A stretch of 19,613 nucleotides of DNA from JBFMAP01 sp964632135. GTDB taxonomy: Archaea; Micrarchaeota; Micrarchaeia; Burarchaeales; JBFMAP01. Positions 4,400-12,041 of this stretch are shown here, one piece after another (the stretch's first letter is position 1; each line of letters starts with the position of its first letter). Under the pieces are notes generated by a model. It ran no database searches. It saw only the letters and a list, made by a program, of their open reading frames with translations, and was not told the DNA's origin. The stretch covers positions 1 to 19,613 of the forward strand of contig CAZWEI010000020.1 of the NCBI GenBank assembly GCA_964632135.1, read 5' to 3'. Made by a program: the position numbers and the translations under genes.

Positions 4400-6509
4400 G
4401 GAGGTCGCGCGGAAGTTTGTGGTAGCCAGCGTACTCGTGGTACCAGATGGCGCGCCCCTGCGTTGCTCCCCTTATGTCATTTGAAAAGCCGAACATCTCT
4501 GCGACGGGAACTATCGCGGTGATGGTGGTGGTTTCCTCTTCCTGGTTGATTTCAACGTCCTGGCCGCGCCTCTTCTGAATCTGCTGAATCACGTCGCTGA
4601 GGTAATCCTGCGGGCAAAGAATCGTGAGTTTCTGCTTGGGCTCGAGAAGAATCGTGCCGGCGTACAGCATTGCCGCGTAAATCGGCCTGCGGATGGCGGG
4701 AATTATCTGCGCGGGGCCACGGTGAACGGGGTCCTCGTGAATTGTAGCATCCTCAATGATAACTTTAACTCCGATAACCTTTTCCTTTGCGAGCGGGCCG
4801 AGGTTGACCGCATTCTCGAACCCCTCAATCAGGAGCTCCATCACCTCGTCCATGTACTGCACGCCTCTTGTCGCGTCGATGAGAACGCACTTGTTGTAAA
4901 TGTCCTTGATGTTCTTGGCGAGATCGCGGTCCATCCCTCCTTTCACGAACGCCTCCACGTGCTGCTTTCCCTTGGGACGGCCGTCGGCAATCTCGCCCTC
5001 TGCCATTGCTTTCAGCACGCCTTCCTCAAGTTGCGTGACGGTGACCTTGAATTTGGTGTGCTTGTTCGGGGATTTGCCCTCAACAGGCCCGAACCCGCCG
5101 GTGATGGTCTCGCGGTAAACGACAATAGGTTTGGAAGTTTCAATCTCAATCCCGTGATCCTTGGTGATTTTGTACTCAATAATCTCCAGATGGAGCTCGC
5201 CCATTCCGGACATGAGGTGTTCGCCTGTCTCCTGGTCGATTTCAATCTTCACAGTGGTGTCTTCTTTCGCGATCTGGCGCAGGACCCCAATCAGTTTCAC
5301 GAGGTCGCGCGTGTTCTTAGCCTCGATGGATTTCGTGACCACGGGCTCGGAGTAGTGCTTTATCTGCTCGAAAGGCACAATCCCCTCCTCGCTCGCGGTC
5401 TCGCCCACGTACAAATCGTGGAGCCCTATGACTGCGGCGATGTTGCCAGCCGGAACCTCGTCCACGAGGATGCGGTCAGGACCCATGTAAACTCCGACCT
5501 GCTGAATCTTCTCCTTTGCGAAGCGCGAGGCGAGAATAACCTCAACGCCTTTCTTCACTGTGCCGGAAAACACCCTGCCGACAGCGACCTCGCCTGCGTG
5601 CTCGTCAACCACGACACCGAAAATCACCATCGCGGTCTTTCCCTTGGGGTCGCACGCGACCATCGCCTTTCCGGTCTCGGAGTTGAGGTCCCCGTGCCAG
5701 ATGACAGGAATGCGGTAGGGCTGCGCTTGCGTGGGGGTTGGAAGATGGGCGATTGCCATCTCCAGAACCACTTCATCCACAGGGGCCTTCTCAATAAGCG
5801 TTTTGTGCTCGCCTGTGACGCAGAACTTGTAAATATCCTTGAAAGAGAAGCCCGTACGCTGCATGTACGGGAAGGAAAGCGCCCACTTGTTGTACGCGGA
5901 GCCGAACGCCACGTTCCCCTTCTCAACCTTCAACTGCCACGTCTCCTTGAAATCCGCAGGCGCGTACTGCACAACGAGTTTGTTCACGCCTGTGATTATT
6001 TTGATGAGTTTTGCCTGCATATCTTCAGGGCCGAGCTTCAATTCGTTGATGAGCCTGTCTATCTTGTTTATGAAAAGCGTGGGCTTTGTTTTCTCCTTGA
6101 GCGCCTGGCGGAGAACCGTCTCGGTTTGGGGCATCACGCCCTCCACGGCATCAACCACGAGAACTATGCCATCAACAGCGCGCATTGCGCGCGTGACGTG
6201 CCCCCCGAAATCAACGTGCCCCGGCGTGTCGATGAGGTTGATGAGGTAGTCGTGCCCCTGATATTCGAAGCCGAGCGAGATGTCCGCGGCCTTGATGGTG
6301 ATTCCGCGCTGCTGCTCCAATTCCTCGAAGTCCATCATCCTCTGGTCGCCTGCGAGCTCCTTTGAAATCAGGCCTGCGCGCGCAACAAGCGAATCCGTGA
6401 GAGTAGTTTTTCCGTGGTCGACATGGGCAACGATCGCGATATTCCTAACGTAATTCAAATCGTACATGAGTTTCTGAACTTCGTCAACGACGTATTCCTT
6501 TCTTACCAA
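4320..6509 (-). CDS. fusA: Translation elongation factor EF-2 (aEF-2)
   Basis: GTPase of 729 residues that drives ribosomal translocation. G1 AHVDHGKT (28-35), switch II DTPGH (94-98) and NKID (148-151) are intact. Further on are domain II, the GELHLEI segment and the C-terminal IHEDPVHRGPAQIIPAIRR loop carrying the His expected to be modified to diphthamide. Length is normal (about 730). The start is TTG: it is preceded at about 5 nt by the G-rich AGGGGGGGT, and MVRKEYVVDEVQKLM matches family N-termini, whereas the first ATG would lose 14 residues. Last gene of the RNA polymerase/ribosomal cluster, 42 nt after uS7. In many archaea EF-1A and uS10 follow here. In this window the cluster breaks off at the accessory island, and a second EF-2 3' end is found at 2094. 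Confidence 0.98.
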   Translation of the reverse strand: MVRKEYVVDEVQKLMYDLNYVRNIAIVAHVDHGKTTLTDSLVARAGLISKELAGDQRMMDFEELEQQRGITIKAADISLGFEYQGHDYLINLIDTPGHVDFGGHVTRAMRAVDGIVLVVDAVEGVMPQTETVLRQALKEKTKPTLFINKIDRLINELKLGPEDMQAKLIKIITGVNKLVVQYAPADFKETWQLKVEKGNVAFGSAYNKWALSFPYMQRTGFSFKDIYKFCVTGEHKTLIEKAPVDEVVLEMAIAHLPTPTQAQPYRIPVIWHGDLNSETGKAMVACDPKGKTAMVIFGVVVDEHAGEVAVGRVFSGTVKKGVEVILASRFAKEKIQQVGVYMGPDRILVDEVPAGNIAAVIGLHDLYVGETASEEGIVPFEQIKHYSEPVVTKSIEAKNTRDLVKLIGVLRQIAKEDTTVKIEIDQETGEHLMSGMGELHLEIIEYKITKDHGIEIETSKPIVVYRETITGGFGPVEGKSPNKHTKFKVTVTQLEEGVLKAMAEGEIADGRPKGKQHVEAFVKGGMDRDLAKNIKDIYNKCVLIDATRGVQYMDEVMELLIEGFENAVNLGPLAKEKVIGVKVIIEDATIHEDPVHRGPAQIIPAIRRPIYAAMLYAGTILLEPKQKLTILCPQDYLSDVIQQIQKRRGQDVEINQEEETTTITAIVPVAEMFGFSNDIRGATQGRAIWYHEYAGYHKLPRDLQDKIVSQIRERKGDSKEPPRPEDFLD

Positions 6510-6551
6510 TTGAACCCCCCCTATGTAAACATAAATGAAAACGAGATGAGA

Positions 6552-7154
6552 CTACCTCGCGCTCCTTGCGATTCGCTCTGTCTCGTCGCGCTTCTTAATC
6601 GCGTATGAGTTTATGTCGCCGGCGGCCGCGAGCGCGAGCTCGTCGGCGAGCGCCTGCGCGAGCGTCTTCTTCTTGTCAAACGCGCCCATAATCGCCGCGA
6701 GCGTGACGTTGCGGAGGGCCATGTCAAGCCGCCTCTCAGCTGAAACGTCGACCGCCACCTGATAGGAAACGCCTCCGTACTGCACGCGAGTCGTGTCCTC
6801 GCGGGGCGCGGTGTTCTGGAGCGCGTCAATCAAAACCTGAACTGGGTTCTTGTTGGTGCGCTTGTAAACCGCATCGAACGCCTGCTCGACTATTTTTATC
6901 GCCTTAAATTTCTTTCCCTGAAGTTTCCCGTGGGTGCGGATAACGCGGCCGGAAGTTTTCTCTCCTGTCCCGCCCCTCATCAATTTATTGACGAGGCGCT
7001 CGACGATGTTCACTTTCACCTTCCCGAATTGCTTCTTCGCCTGCCGGCCGTATGAGTGCGGGATGACCACTGGTGCGAGGCTGATGTAGTTCGCAAGGCT
7101 CACATCAGAGACTTTCACTTCGCTGAGGTCGTATTTGTTGAAAAGTTTATCCAT
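6552..7154 (-). CDS. rps7: 30S ribosomal protein uS7
   Basis: Protein of 200 residues, archaeal length for uS7, which nucleates assembly of the 30S head. Recognisable segments are VNIVERLVNKLMRGG, NPVQVLIDALQNTAPREDTT, the following YGGVSYQVAVDVSAERR, and the C-terminal SYAIKKRDETERIARSAR. Candidate starts are TTG 7163 and ATG 7154. I choose ATG 7154 (MDKLFNKYDL), with GAGAG nine bases upstream. It follows uS12 by 24 nt and precedes EF-2 by 42 nt, the conserved archaeal and bacterial str order. Confidence 0.96.
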   Translation of the reverse strand: MDKLFNKYDLSEVKVSDVSLANYISLAPVVIPHSYGRQAKKQFGKVKVNIVERLVNKLMRGGTGEKTSGRVIRTHGKLQGKKFKAIKIVEQAFDAVYKRTNKNPVQVLIDALQNTAPREDTTRVQYGGVSYQVAVDVSAERRLDMALRNVTLAAIMGAFDKKKTLAQALADELALAAAGDINSYAIKKRDETERIARSAR

Positions 7155-7178
7155 GAAAACCAACTCTCGGATGCATCA

Positions 7179-7607
7179 TTACCTCTTGGGTTTTTCTTTC
7201 TTGCCTGAAATCAGTTCCTCCAAATCAACGCCATTAACAGCAATAACCTTGTGGCGGACGCCGGGAATGCTTCCCATCTGCCCCCTCTGCGAGCCACCAA
7301 GCCCCTCGAGGAGCACCTCGTCGTGCTCATCAATGAAACTTATGGCGCCGTCGCCAGGAGCGAAAGCGGTGATGAGTTTCCCATTCTTTATGAGTTGAAC
7401 GCGCACGCACTTAATTAAGCCAGAGTGGGGCTGCTTTTGCTCGAGCGCCTTTTTCTCAATAACGATGCCCTTGCCCTGCGGCGAGCCCTCGAGAGGGTCG
7501 TACTTATCCTTCAGGCGGAGCTTCCTCCTCTTCCAGGGCTTCTTGAGCCAGCGCAGGCTCTTCCTCCTTCGAAGCAAATCTCTTCCGGCGAATTCTCCTC
7601 TTCCCAT
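7179..7607 (-). CDS. rps12: 30S ribosomal protein uS12
   Basis: Protein of 142 residues, of the decoding centre. It contains the conserved loop EQKQPHSGLIKCVRVQLIKN and the GGSQRGQMGSIPGVRHKV segment, and a basic N-terminus (MGRGEFAGRDLLRRRKS). An upstream TTG at 7622 would extend it, but the ATG at 7607 matches archaeal uS12 N-termini and has AGTGAT four bases upstream, complementary to the 16S 3' end. It is 44 nt after nusA. A TATA-like element and a perfect palindrome in that gap suggest it may also be transcribed from an internal promoter. Confidence 0.97.
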   Translation of the reverse strand: MGRGEFAGRDLLRRRKSLRWLKKPWKRRKLRLKDKYDPLEGSPQGKGIVIEKKALEQKQPHSGLIKCVRVQLIKNGKLITAFAPGDGAISFIDEHDEVLLEGLGGSQRGQMGSIPGVRHKVIAVNGVDLEELISGKKEKPKR

Positions 7608-7624
7608 AAAATCACTTTGCAAAC

Positions 7625-7638
7625 ATGCATCGATGCAT
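7625..7638. promoter_or_regulatory. Perfect 14-bp palindrome upstream of uS12
   Basis: ATGCATCGATGCAT is its own reverse complement and lies 17 nt upstream of the uS12 start codon. In RNA it could form a 5-bp stem with a UCGA loop. ATGCATC recurs at 7171-7177, in the spacer before uS7. Function is unknown; operator or leader element are possibilities. Confidence 0.45.
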
Positions 7639-7651
7639 TGGCATAGGGGCG

Positions 7652-8083
7652 TTATAGTGATAAAGGGCTGAAAAGTTTTAAATCAGTATCGAAATGCCTC
7701 ATGAGCAGTTTTTTCGCGAGTTTGATGTGCTCCCCATTGCGGCCGATCGCGTTTCCGCGGTCTTTCGGGTCAACGGAAATCGTCGCCATGCGTGTGCCGC
7801 CCTCTTCGCGAATTTTTATATCCTTAATGGGGATGGAGGGAAACAGGTTCGCGATGAAGCGGTCCATCTTGTCCGAGTGTTCAACAACTGAAATGTTCCT
7901 GTTGAAAGCCTTGCGCACGCGATCAATGGCGCTGCCTGATTTTCCAATGGCGCGGCCCATGTCGCCCTCGTGAACGAGGAAGACCGCGCTCCCGGGCTCC
8001 ACGATGCAGTCCACTACGCTCGCGCCTGTCAACTGCTCGAAAAGCGTGATGCACTTCAAATCCTCATTCGTGAGTTTCACCAT
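7652..8083 (-). CDS. nusA: Archaeal NusA-like transcription termination/antitermination factor
   Basis: Protein of 143 residues consisting of two KH RNA-binding domains only, as in archaeal NusA. The bacterial N-terminal and S1 domains are absent. GxxG loops are seen in GRAIGKSG (43-50) and GNAIGRNG (110-117). It is thought to bind nascent RNA with RNA polymerase. The ATG at 8083 lies 11 nt after the eL30 stop. Position between eL30 and uS12 is the standard archaeal order. Confidence 0.95.
   Translation of the reverse strand: MVKLTNEDLKCITLFEQLTGASVVDCIVEPGSAVFLVHEGDMGRAIGKSGSAIDRVRKAFNRNISVVEHSDKMDRFIANLFPSIPIKDIKIREEGGTRMATISVDPKDRGNAIGRNGEHIKLAKKLLMRHFDTDLKLFSPLSL
7674..7681 (-). promoter_or_regulatory. 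Possible internal TATA box for uS12-uS7-EF-2
   Basis: TTTAAAAC on the minus strand lies within the last codons of nusA. A start about 27 nt downstream would fall near 7651, giving a leader of about 44 nt that contains the 14-bp palindrome. Weak because the bases also encode NusA residues. Confidence 0.3.
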
Positions 8084-8094
8084 TTATCCAACTC

Positions 8095-8397
8095 TTATTG
8101 CTTTATTATTTCGAGAATGTTCGAGTTTCCGGGCTCGAAAATGCAGAGCGCGGAAACGGGAAATGGTTTCCCGCAGAGCGAACCCAGTTCGAACGATGTG
8201 CCTGCAAAAACGTGAACCTGCACGCCTGAGAGTTTCGCGTGGCGCGTTATGTCAGAGCGCGTTTCCTCAGGGCAGTTCGAGGAGAGGAGTATGAGTTTCG
8301 CGTCTCCCTTGAGCGCTGCCTTTATGCCGTCGCGCGTACCGAACTTCACCTTTCCTGTGTCGACTGCCATTCTCACTGCTTTTGAAATGTCAACCAT
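8095..8397 (-). CDS. rpl30e: 50S ribosomal protein eL30
   Basis: Protein of 100 residues in the L7Ae/L30e/S12e fold. The family pattern is clear: AVDTGKVKFGTRDGIKAAL, then AKLILLSSNCPEE, then VQVHVFAGTSFELGSLCGKP. TTG 8409 and GTG 8406 are upstream in frame, but the ATG at 8397 (MVDISKAVRMAVDTGK) matches the family start, and GGTGGT lies 4 nt upstream. It is 40 nt after rpoA''. That spacer holds two copies of TATCGCATC (8411-8419 and 8423-8431). Confidence 0.96.
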   Translation of the reverse strand: MVDISKAVRMAVDTGKVKFGTRDGIKAALKGDAKLILLSSNCPEETRSDITRHAKLSGVQVHVFAGTSFELGSLCGKPFPVSALCIFEPGNSNILEIIKQ

Positions 8398-8437
8398 TTT
8401 TACCACCAATTATCGCATCATCTATCGCATCTCTTCA

Positions 8438-9433
8438 TTAACGTCGCATTTTCAATTTCACGAGCCCTGTGCCCACTGGGATGGGCTGCCCGATGATGAT
8501 ATTTTCAGTGACGCCCACGAGAAGGTCGTCCTCCGCCTTGATGGACGCGGCGACTAGGTGCTTGATAGTTTCCTCGAAGGCCGCGCGCGCAAGGATGCTC
8601 GCTTTTTCGCCGCTGAGACCGTGCCTGCCGACCGGCTTGATTTCGCCGTCCATGGTCATCGCGTCCGCGAGGAGCATTATGTGGCGCACATCAACGTCGA
8701 GTTTCTGCAAATCCAGAACCTGCCTCGCCTCGCGGATGATTGCGTTGCGCGATGCCTCGAGCCCGAGAGTGCGCTCAATCTCTTTAATATCATTAGTGTA
8801 GCAGCGGGTGGAATCGACTTCCGGAAGAGCCATAATCTCGGAGAGGTTCGAGCCCCCTGTCCGGATGAAGTGTTCGTCCTTTTCCTTGAGAACCACGGCG
8901 CGCATGATGCCCTTCACGCCCTTCACGCGGAGGTCCTTCAGCTTGCTTGTCAGCCTGCGTATCGCGCGGAGAGTGTCTGTGCGCGGCTTTATGGTGATTT
9001 TGTTTCCGCTCGTGGTGCATCCCGAACCGCAGAGAGCCTTTATTTTCTTAATAACGTCGTCAAGGTGGAGCGCCTCCTCCTTCAATTCCTTTTCATCAAT
9101 CATGACAACTATGAGCTTGTCGATGAAGTTCTCGTTTATCTCGGAAATTTTCGAGAGGCTGAGCTCCTCAATCCGCTCGGCGATGCGGCGCGCCGCCTTA
9201 TCGTCGCCAGCGTGCAAGCCCTTCAGGTATATGTCCATCATCGGTTTCTTGGGCGCGCGGCGCGCGTCGACAATCTCAATAAGGCGCGGAAGGCCCGTGG
9301 GCACCTGCTCTGCCACGCCGGCGTAGTGGAACGTCCTCATCGTCATCTGGGTGCCGGGCTCGCCGATTGACTGCGCGGCAACGACGCCGACCGCCTCGCC
9401 GGGGTCCACCCTGTATTCCTTTTTCGTAACCAT
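8438..9433 (-). CDS. rpoA2: DNA-directed RNA polymerase subunit A'' (Rpo1C)
   Basis: Protein of 331 residues, the C-terminal part of the largest subunit. The trigger loop region DPGEAVGVVAAQSIGEPGTQ, then MTMRTFHYAGVAE, is at about residues 10-42. The C-terminal part contains the conserved DVRHIMLLADAMTMDGEIKP and GRHGLSGEKASILARAAFEET elements. A TTG at 9445 lies upstream. I choose the ATG at 9433, which has GTGAT four bases upstream, the same leader as uS12. It follows rpoA' by 34 nt, so the largest subunit is split as is normal in archaea. Confidence 0.97.
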   Translation of the reverse strand: MVTKKEYRVDPGEAVGVVAAQSIGEPGTQMTMRTFHYAGVAEQVPTGLPRLIEIVDARRAPKKPMMDIYLKGLHAGDDKAARRIAERIEELSLSKISEINENFIDKLIVVMIDEKELKEEALHLDDVIKKIKALCGSGCTTSGNKITIKPRTDTLRAIRRLTSKLKDLRVKGVKGIMRAVVLKEKDEHFIRTGGSNLSEIMALPEVDSTRCYTNDIKEIERTLGLEASRNAIIREARQVLDLQKLDVDVRHIMLLADAMTMDGEIKPVGRHGLSGEKASILARAAFEETIKHLVAASIKAEDDLLVGVTENIIIGQPIPVGTGLVKLKMRR

Positions 9434-9467
9434 AAAATCACTCAATCATAACCTCATAACCCCCCCT

Positions 9468-12017
9468 CTAATCGCGCTCAGGGCCTGTGACCGCCTCCCC
9501 TCCTGCTGTGACGCGCATCGGGTCCGCGCCGTCCCCCCCATATGTGAACTGGACGACAATCTTCCTTGAATCGCGCACCACGCCGTCGCGCTGAACCGCC
9601 AAATCCTGGAGAGCATTAATCAATCTGCGCTGCATGTAGCCTGAGCGCGCAGTTCTTATAGCCGTGTTCACGAGAGATTCGCGCCCGCCCATTGAATGGA
9701 AGAAATATTCCGTGGGGGAAAGGCCCTTCCTGAAGCACGAGGAAACGAAGCCGCGCGCATGCGCACTGAGGTCGCCTTTCCTGAAGTGGAGAAGCGGGCG
9801 GTTGTGATACCCGCGCTTTATGCGCTTCCCGCGCACTGCCTGCTGCCCAACCATCGAGGCTATCTGAATCGCGTTGAGGATGCTGCCGCGCGCGCCGATG
9901 CGGGCCATAAGTATTGATGTGTTTTCCATTCCGAGGTGCTTTTCGACGACTGCTCCGCTGCTGTCCCTTGCCTTTGAGAGGACGGCCATAATCCTTTCCT
10001 CGAGAGTCTCGCGCAGGGTCCTTCCTGGAAGGCGCTCGAGCGTCTTCCTCCTGTACTGGAGCACGAGGCCCTCAACTTCTGTTTCGGCCTTCTTTTCAAT
10101 CTCCTCGATGCGCTTCACCGCCTCCTCTGGGAGGGTGTAGTTCAGCGGGCTCACAGAGAAGCCTGTTTTCGTGATGGCGTAGAGCGCCATTCTCGTCGCG
10201 GAATCGAGAAATTTCCTTCCGGCGTCAGTGCCCCAGCCGCGCGTGATTCGCTCGATGAGCTCGTTCTCGAACGCCTTGCTCTCGATCGCGCCGCTGATGA
10301 TTTTTCCCTCCTTAATGACGATGTAAGCATCATAGGGGCATTTCTCCTTCAGGCACGGGCTGCACTTCCTGCAGAGTTTTGATTTGAGCGAAAGCGAGAT
10401 GTTTGGAAGAAGAAGGGAGAACAGCATCCTGCCCGAATATTTTTTGCCCCTGTCAGGCTTCGGGAGCTCGTGAATGCCTGCGATGCTGACAATCTGCGAC
10501 GCCTCATCCTTCGCGAACTCGGCGTCCTTTCGCGTGAGGAAATAGGCGCCAGACACGTGGTCCTCCTGCCCCCGGATAATCGCGTGCCCGTGGCGCGGGG
10601 AGATGATCTGGTCCTGAACTTTCATCAGAACCTCTGCCTCAACGCGCGCCTCCTCGGTCTGCGGAATGTGGAGGTTCATCTCGTCGCCGTCGAAGTCGGC
10701 GTTGTAGGGCGTGCAGACCGCCAAATTAAGGCGGAAGGATTTGCCTGGCATGATGCGCGCGGTGTGGCACATTATGGACATCCTGTGGAGCGAGGGCTGC
10801 CTGTTGAAAAGCACCTGGTCCCCGTTGTCAAGCTGCCTCTCCACGATGAAGCCTGGCTGGAGCGAGGTGAGAATCTCCTCCTTGCTCTTCTCATTCAGTT
10901 TCTTCCTCCTGCCGTCCGGCCGCGCAACGTAAAGAACCTGCGGGTAAGTTGTAGAGTTAATCAGCTGCTTGCATTCCTCGACGTTCCAGTCGGTAACGCG
11001 AATGGGAACGGTGAGTTCCGCGGCAATCTCCTCTGGAATTCCGACGTCGTTAATGCTTATGTTCGGGTCAGGGGAAATCACGGTGCGCGCGGAGAAATTA
11101 ACCCTCTTTCCGGAGAGGTTGTACCTGAATCTCCCCTCCTTTCCCTTGAGCCTCTGCGAAAGGGTTTTCAGCGGCCTGCCAGAGCGGTGGCGCGCGGGCG
11201 GGATGTTCGACGTCTCGTTGTTGAAATACGTGGTAACGTGATACTGCAAAAGCTCCCAGAGGTCCTCAATAATAAGTTGGGGCGCGCCGGCGTTTATGTT
11301 CGCCTCGAGCCTCTGGTTTATTCTCATTATGTCGACGAGCTTGTGGGTGAGGTCGTCCTCAGACCTCTCGCCTGTCTCGAGCGTGATTGACGGGCGGACG
11401 GTGACAGGGGGAACGGGAAGCGCCGTGAGAATCATCCATTCCGGGCGCGCGTACTCCGGGTTAAGGCCGAGAAGTTTGAGGTCGTCATTGGGGATTTTCG
11501 CGAGCGAATCGCGAATCTCCGTGGGAAGGAGCATGCGCTCGCCCTCGTAAACCGTGACCGGCTTCTCGAGCTTGAGGTCAACCTGCTTTGCCCCGCAGTG
11601 CGGGCATATGGAAACCTTTTTCGTCTTCTCGATGACCTGGTCCGAGACCTCCTCTGCTGTGAGCGCCTCTGCGAACTCGTCGGTCTGCTTTTTTGAAATC
11701 AATATGCGCTTGCACTGCCTGCACGTGGATTTGAGGAGGAGGAAAATCACCTTCGCGAATTCCGGGTGCACCACCGGGCGGACAAGTTCGATGTGAGTGA
11801 AGTGGCCCGAGCACGTGCGAATTTTTCCGCCGCAAGTTTTGCATCTTAGGCCTGGGTCGATGACGCCCATCCTCTGGTCCACGAGCCCGCCGTCAATCGG
11901 GTAGCCGTCCTCGTTGTAGGTGTCCGGAACTGTGATTTTCGCCGCGCTCATCTTCCTTATCATCTCTGGCGAGAAGAGGGAAAACCTTATCCGCTCGACC
12001 ATTTTTTCAACTGCCAT
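9468..12017 (-). CDS. rpoA1: DNA-directed RNA polymerase subunit A' (Rpo1N)
   Basis: Protein of 849 residues, the N-terminal part of the largest subunit. The clamp zinc motif CxxC...CSGHFTH lies at residues 59-75, a second Cys pair set at 99-102 and 138-141 (CRQC, CPHC), the catalytic loop NADFDGDEMNLH at 439-450 that binds the active-site magnesium, and an archaeal-type Cys cluster CRKCSPCLKEKCPYDAY further on. It ends with VQFTYGGDGADPMRV just before the split from A''. ATG at 12017 is preceded by GTGAGAT. It is 24 nt after rpoB'. Confidence 0.98.
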   Translation of the reverse strand: MAVEKMVERIRFSLFSPEMIRKMSAAKITVPDTYNEDGYPIDGGLVDQRMGVIDPGLRCKTCGGKIRTCSGHFTHIELVRPVVHPEFAKVIFLLLKSTCRQCKRILISKKQTDEFAEALTAEEVSDQVIEKTKKVSICPHCGAKQVDLKLEKPVTVYEGERMLLPTEIRDSLAKIPNDDLKLLGLNPEYARPEWMILTALPVPPVTVRPSITLETGERSEDDLTHKLVDIMRINQRLEANINAGAPQLIIEDLWELLQYHVTTYFNNETSNIPPARHRSGRPLKTLSQRLKGKEGRFRYNLSGKRVNFSARTVISPDPNISINDVGIPEEIAAELTVPIRVTDWNVEECKQLINSTTYPQVLYVARPDGRRKKLNEKSKEEILTSLQPGFIVERQLDNGDQVLFNRQPSLHRMSIMCHTARIMPGKSFRLNLAVCTPYNADFDGDEMNLHIPQTEEARVEAEVLMKVQDQIISPRHGHAIIRGQEDHVSGAYFLTRKDAEFAKDEASQIVSIAGIHELPKPDRGKKYSGRMLFSLLLPNISLSLKSKLCRKCSPCLKEKCPYDAYIVIKEGKIISGAIESKAFENELIERITRGWGTDAGRKFLDSATRMALYAITKTGFSVSPLNYTLPEEAVKRIEEIEKKAETEVEGLVLQYRRKTLERLPGRTLRETLEERIMAVLSKARDSSGAVVEKHLGMENTSILMARIGARGSILNAIQIASMVGQQAVRGKRIKRGYHNRPLLHFRKGDLSAHARGFVSSCFRKGLSPTEYFFHSMGGRESLVNTAIRTARSGYMQRRLINALQDLAVQRDGVVRDSRKIVVQFTYGGDGADPMRVTAGGEAVTGPERD

Positions 12018-12041
12018 AATCTCACATCACGCTATCGCGCG

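Noticed and set aside
4722..6365. Long plus-strand open frame (547 codons) antisense to EF-2
   Set aside because: It is the mirror of a highly conserved GC-rich gene. The translation is Leu/Val/His/Asn/Asp-rich with no domain pattern, as expected from an antisense frame.
8411..8431. Two copies of TATCGCATC in the rpoA''-eL30 spacer, considered as a CRISPR or operator repeat
   Set aside because: Only two 9-bp units with a 3-nt gap; far too short for CRISPR and no further copies seen.
9860..10333. Ser/Arg-rich minus-strand frames inside rpoA'
   Set aside because: Alternate-frame translations of rpoA' on the same strand; the rpoA' frame has conserved motifs throughout.
10470..11390. Plus-strand open frame (306 codons) antisense to rpoA'
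   Set aside because: Shadow of the catalytic subunit gene; high GC third positions on the real strand keep the antisense frame open.
11000..11900. Cys-rich insert of rpoA' (CRKCSPCLKEKC) and multiple CxxC pairs as an unusual domain
   Set aside because: Such zinc-binding Cys clusters are, as far as I recall, usual in archaeal A' subunits; nothing suggests an insertion.
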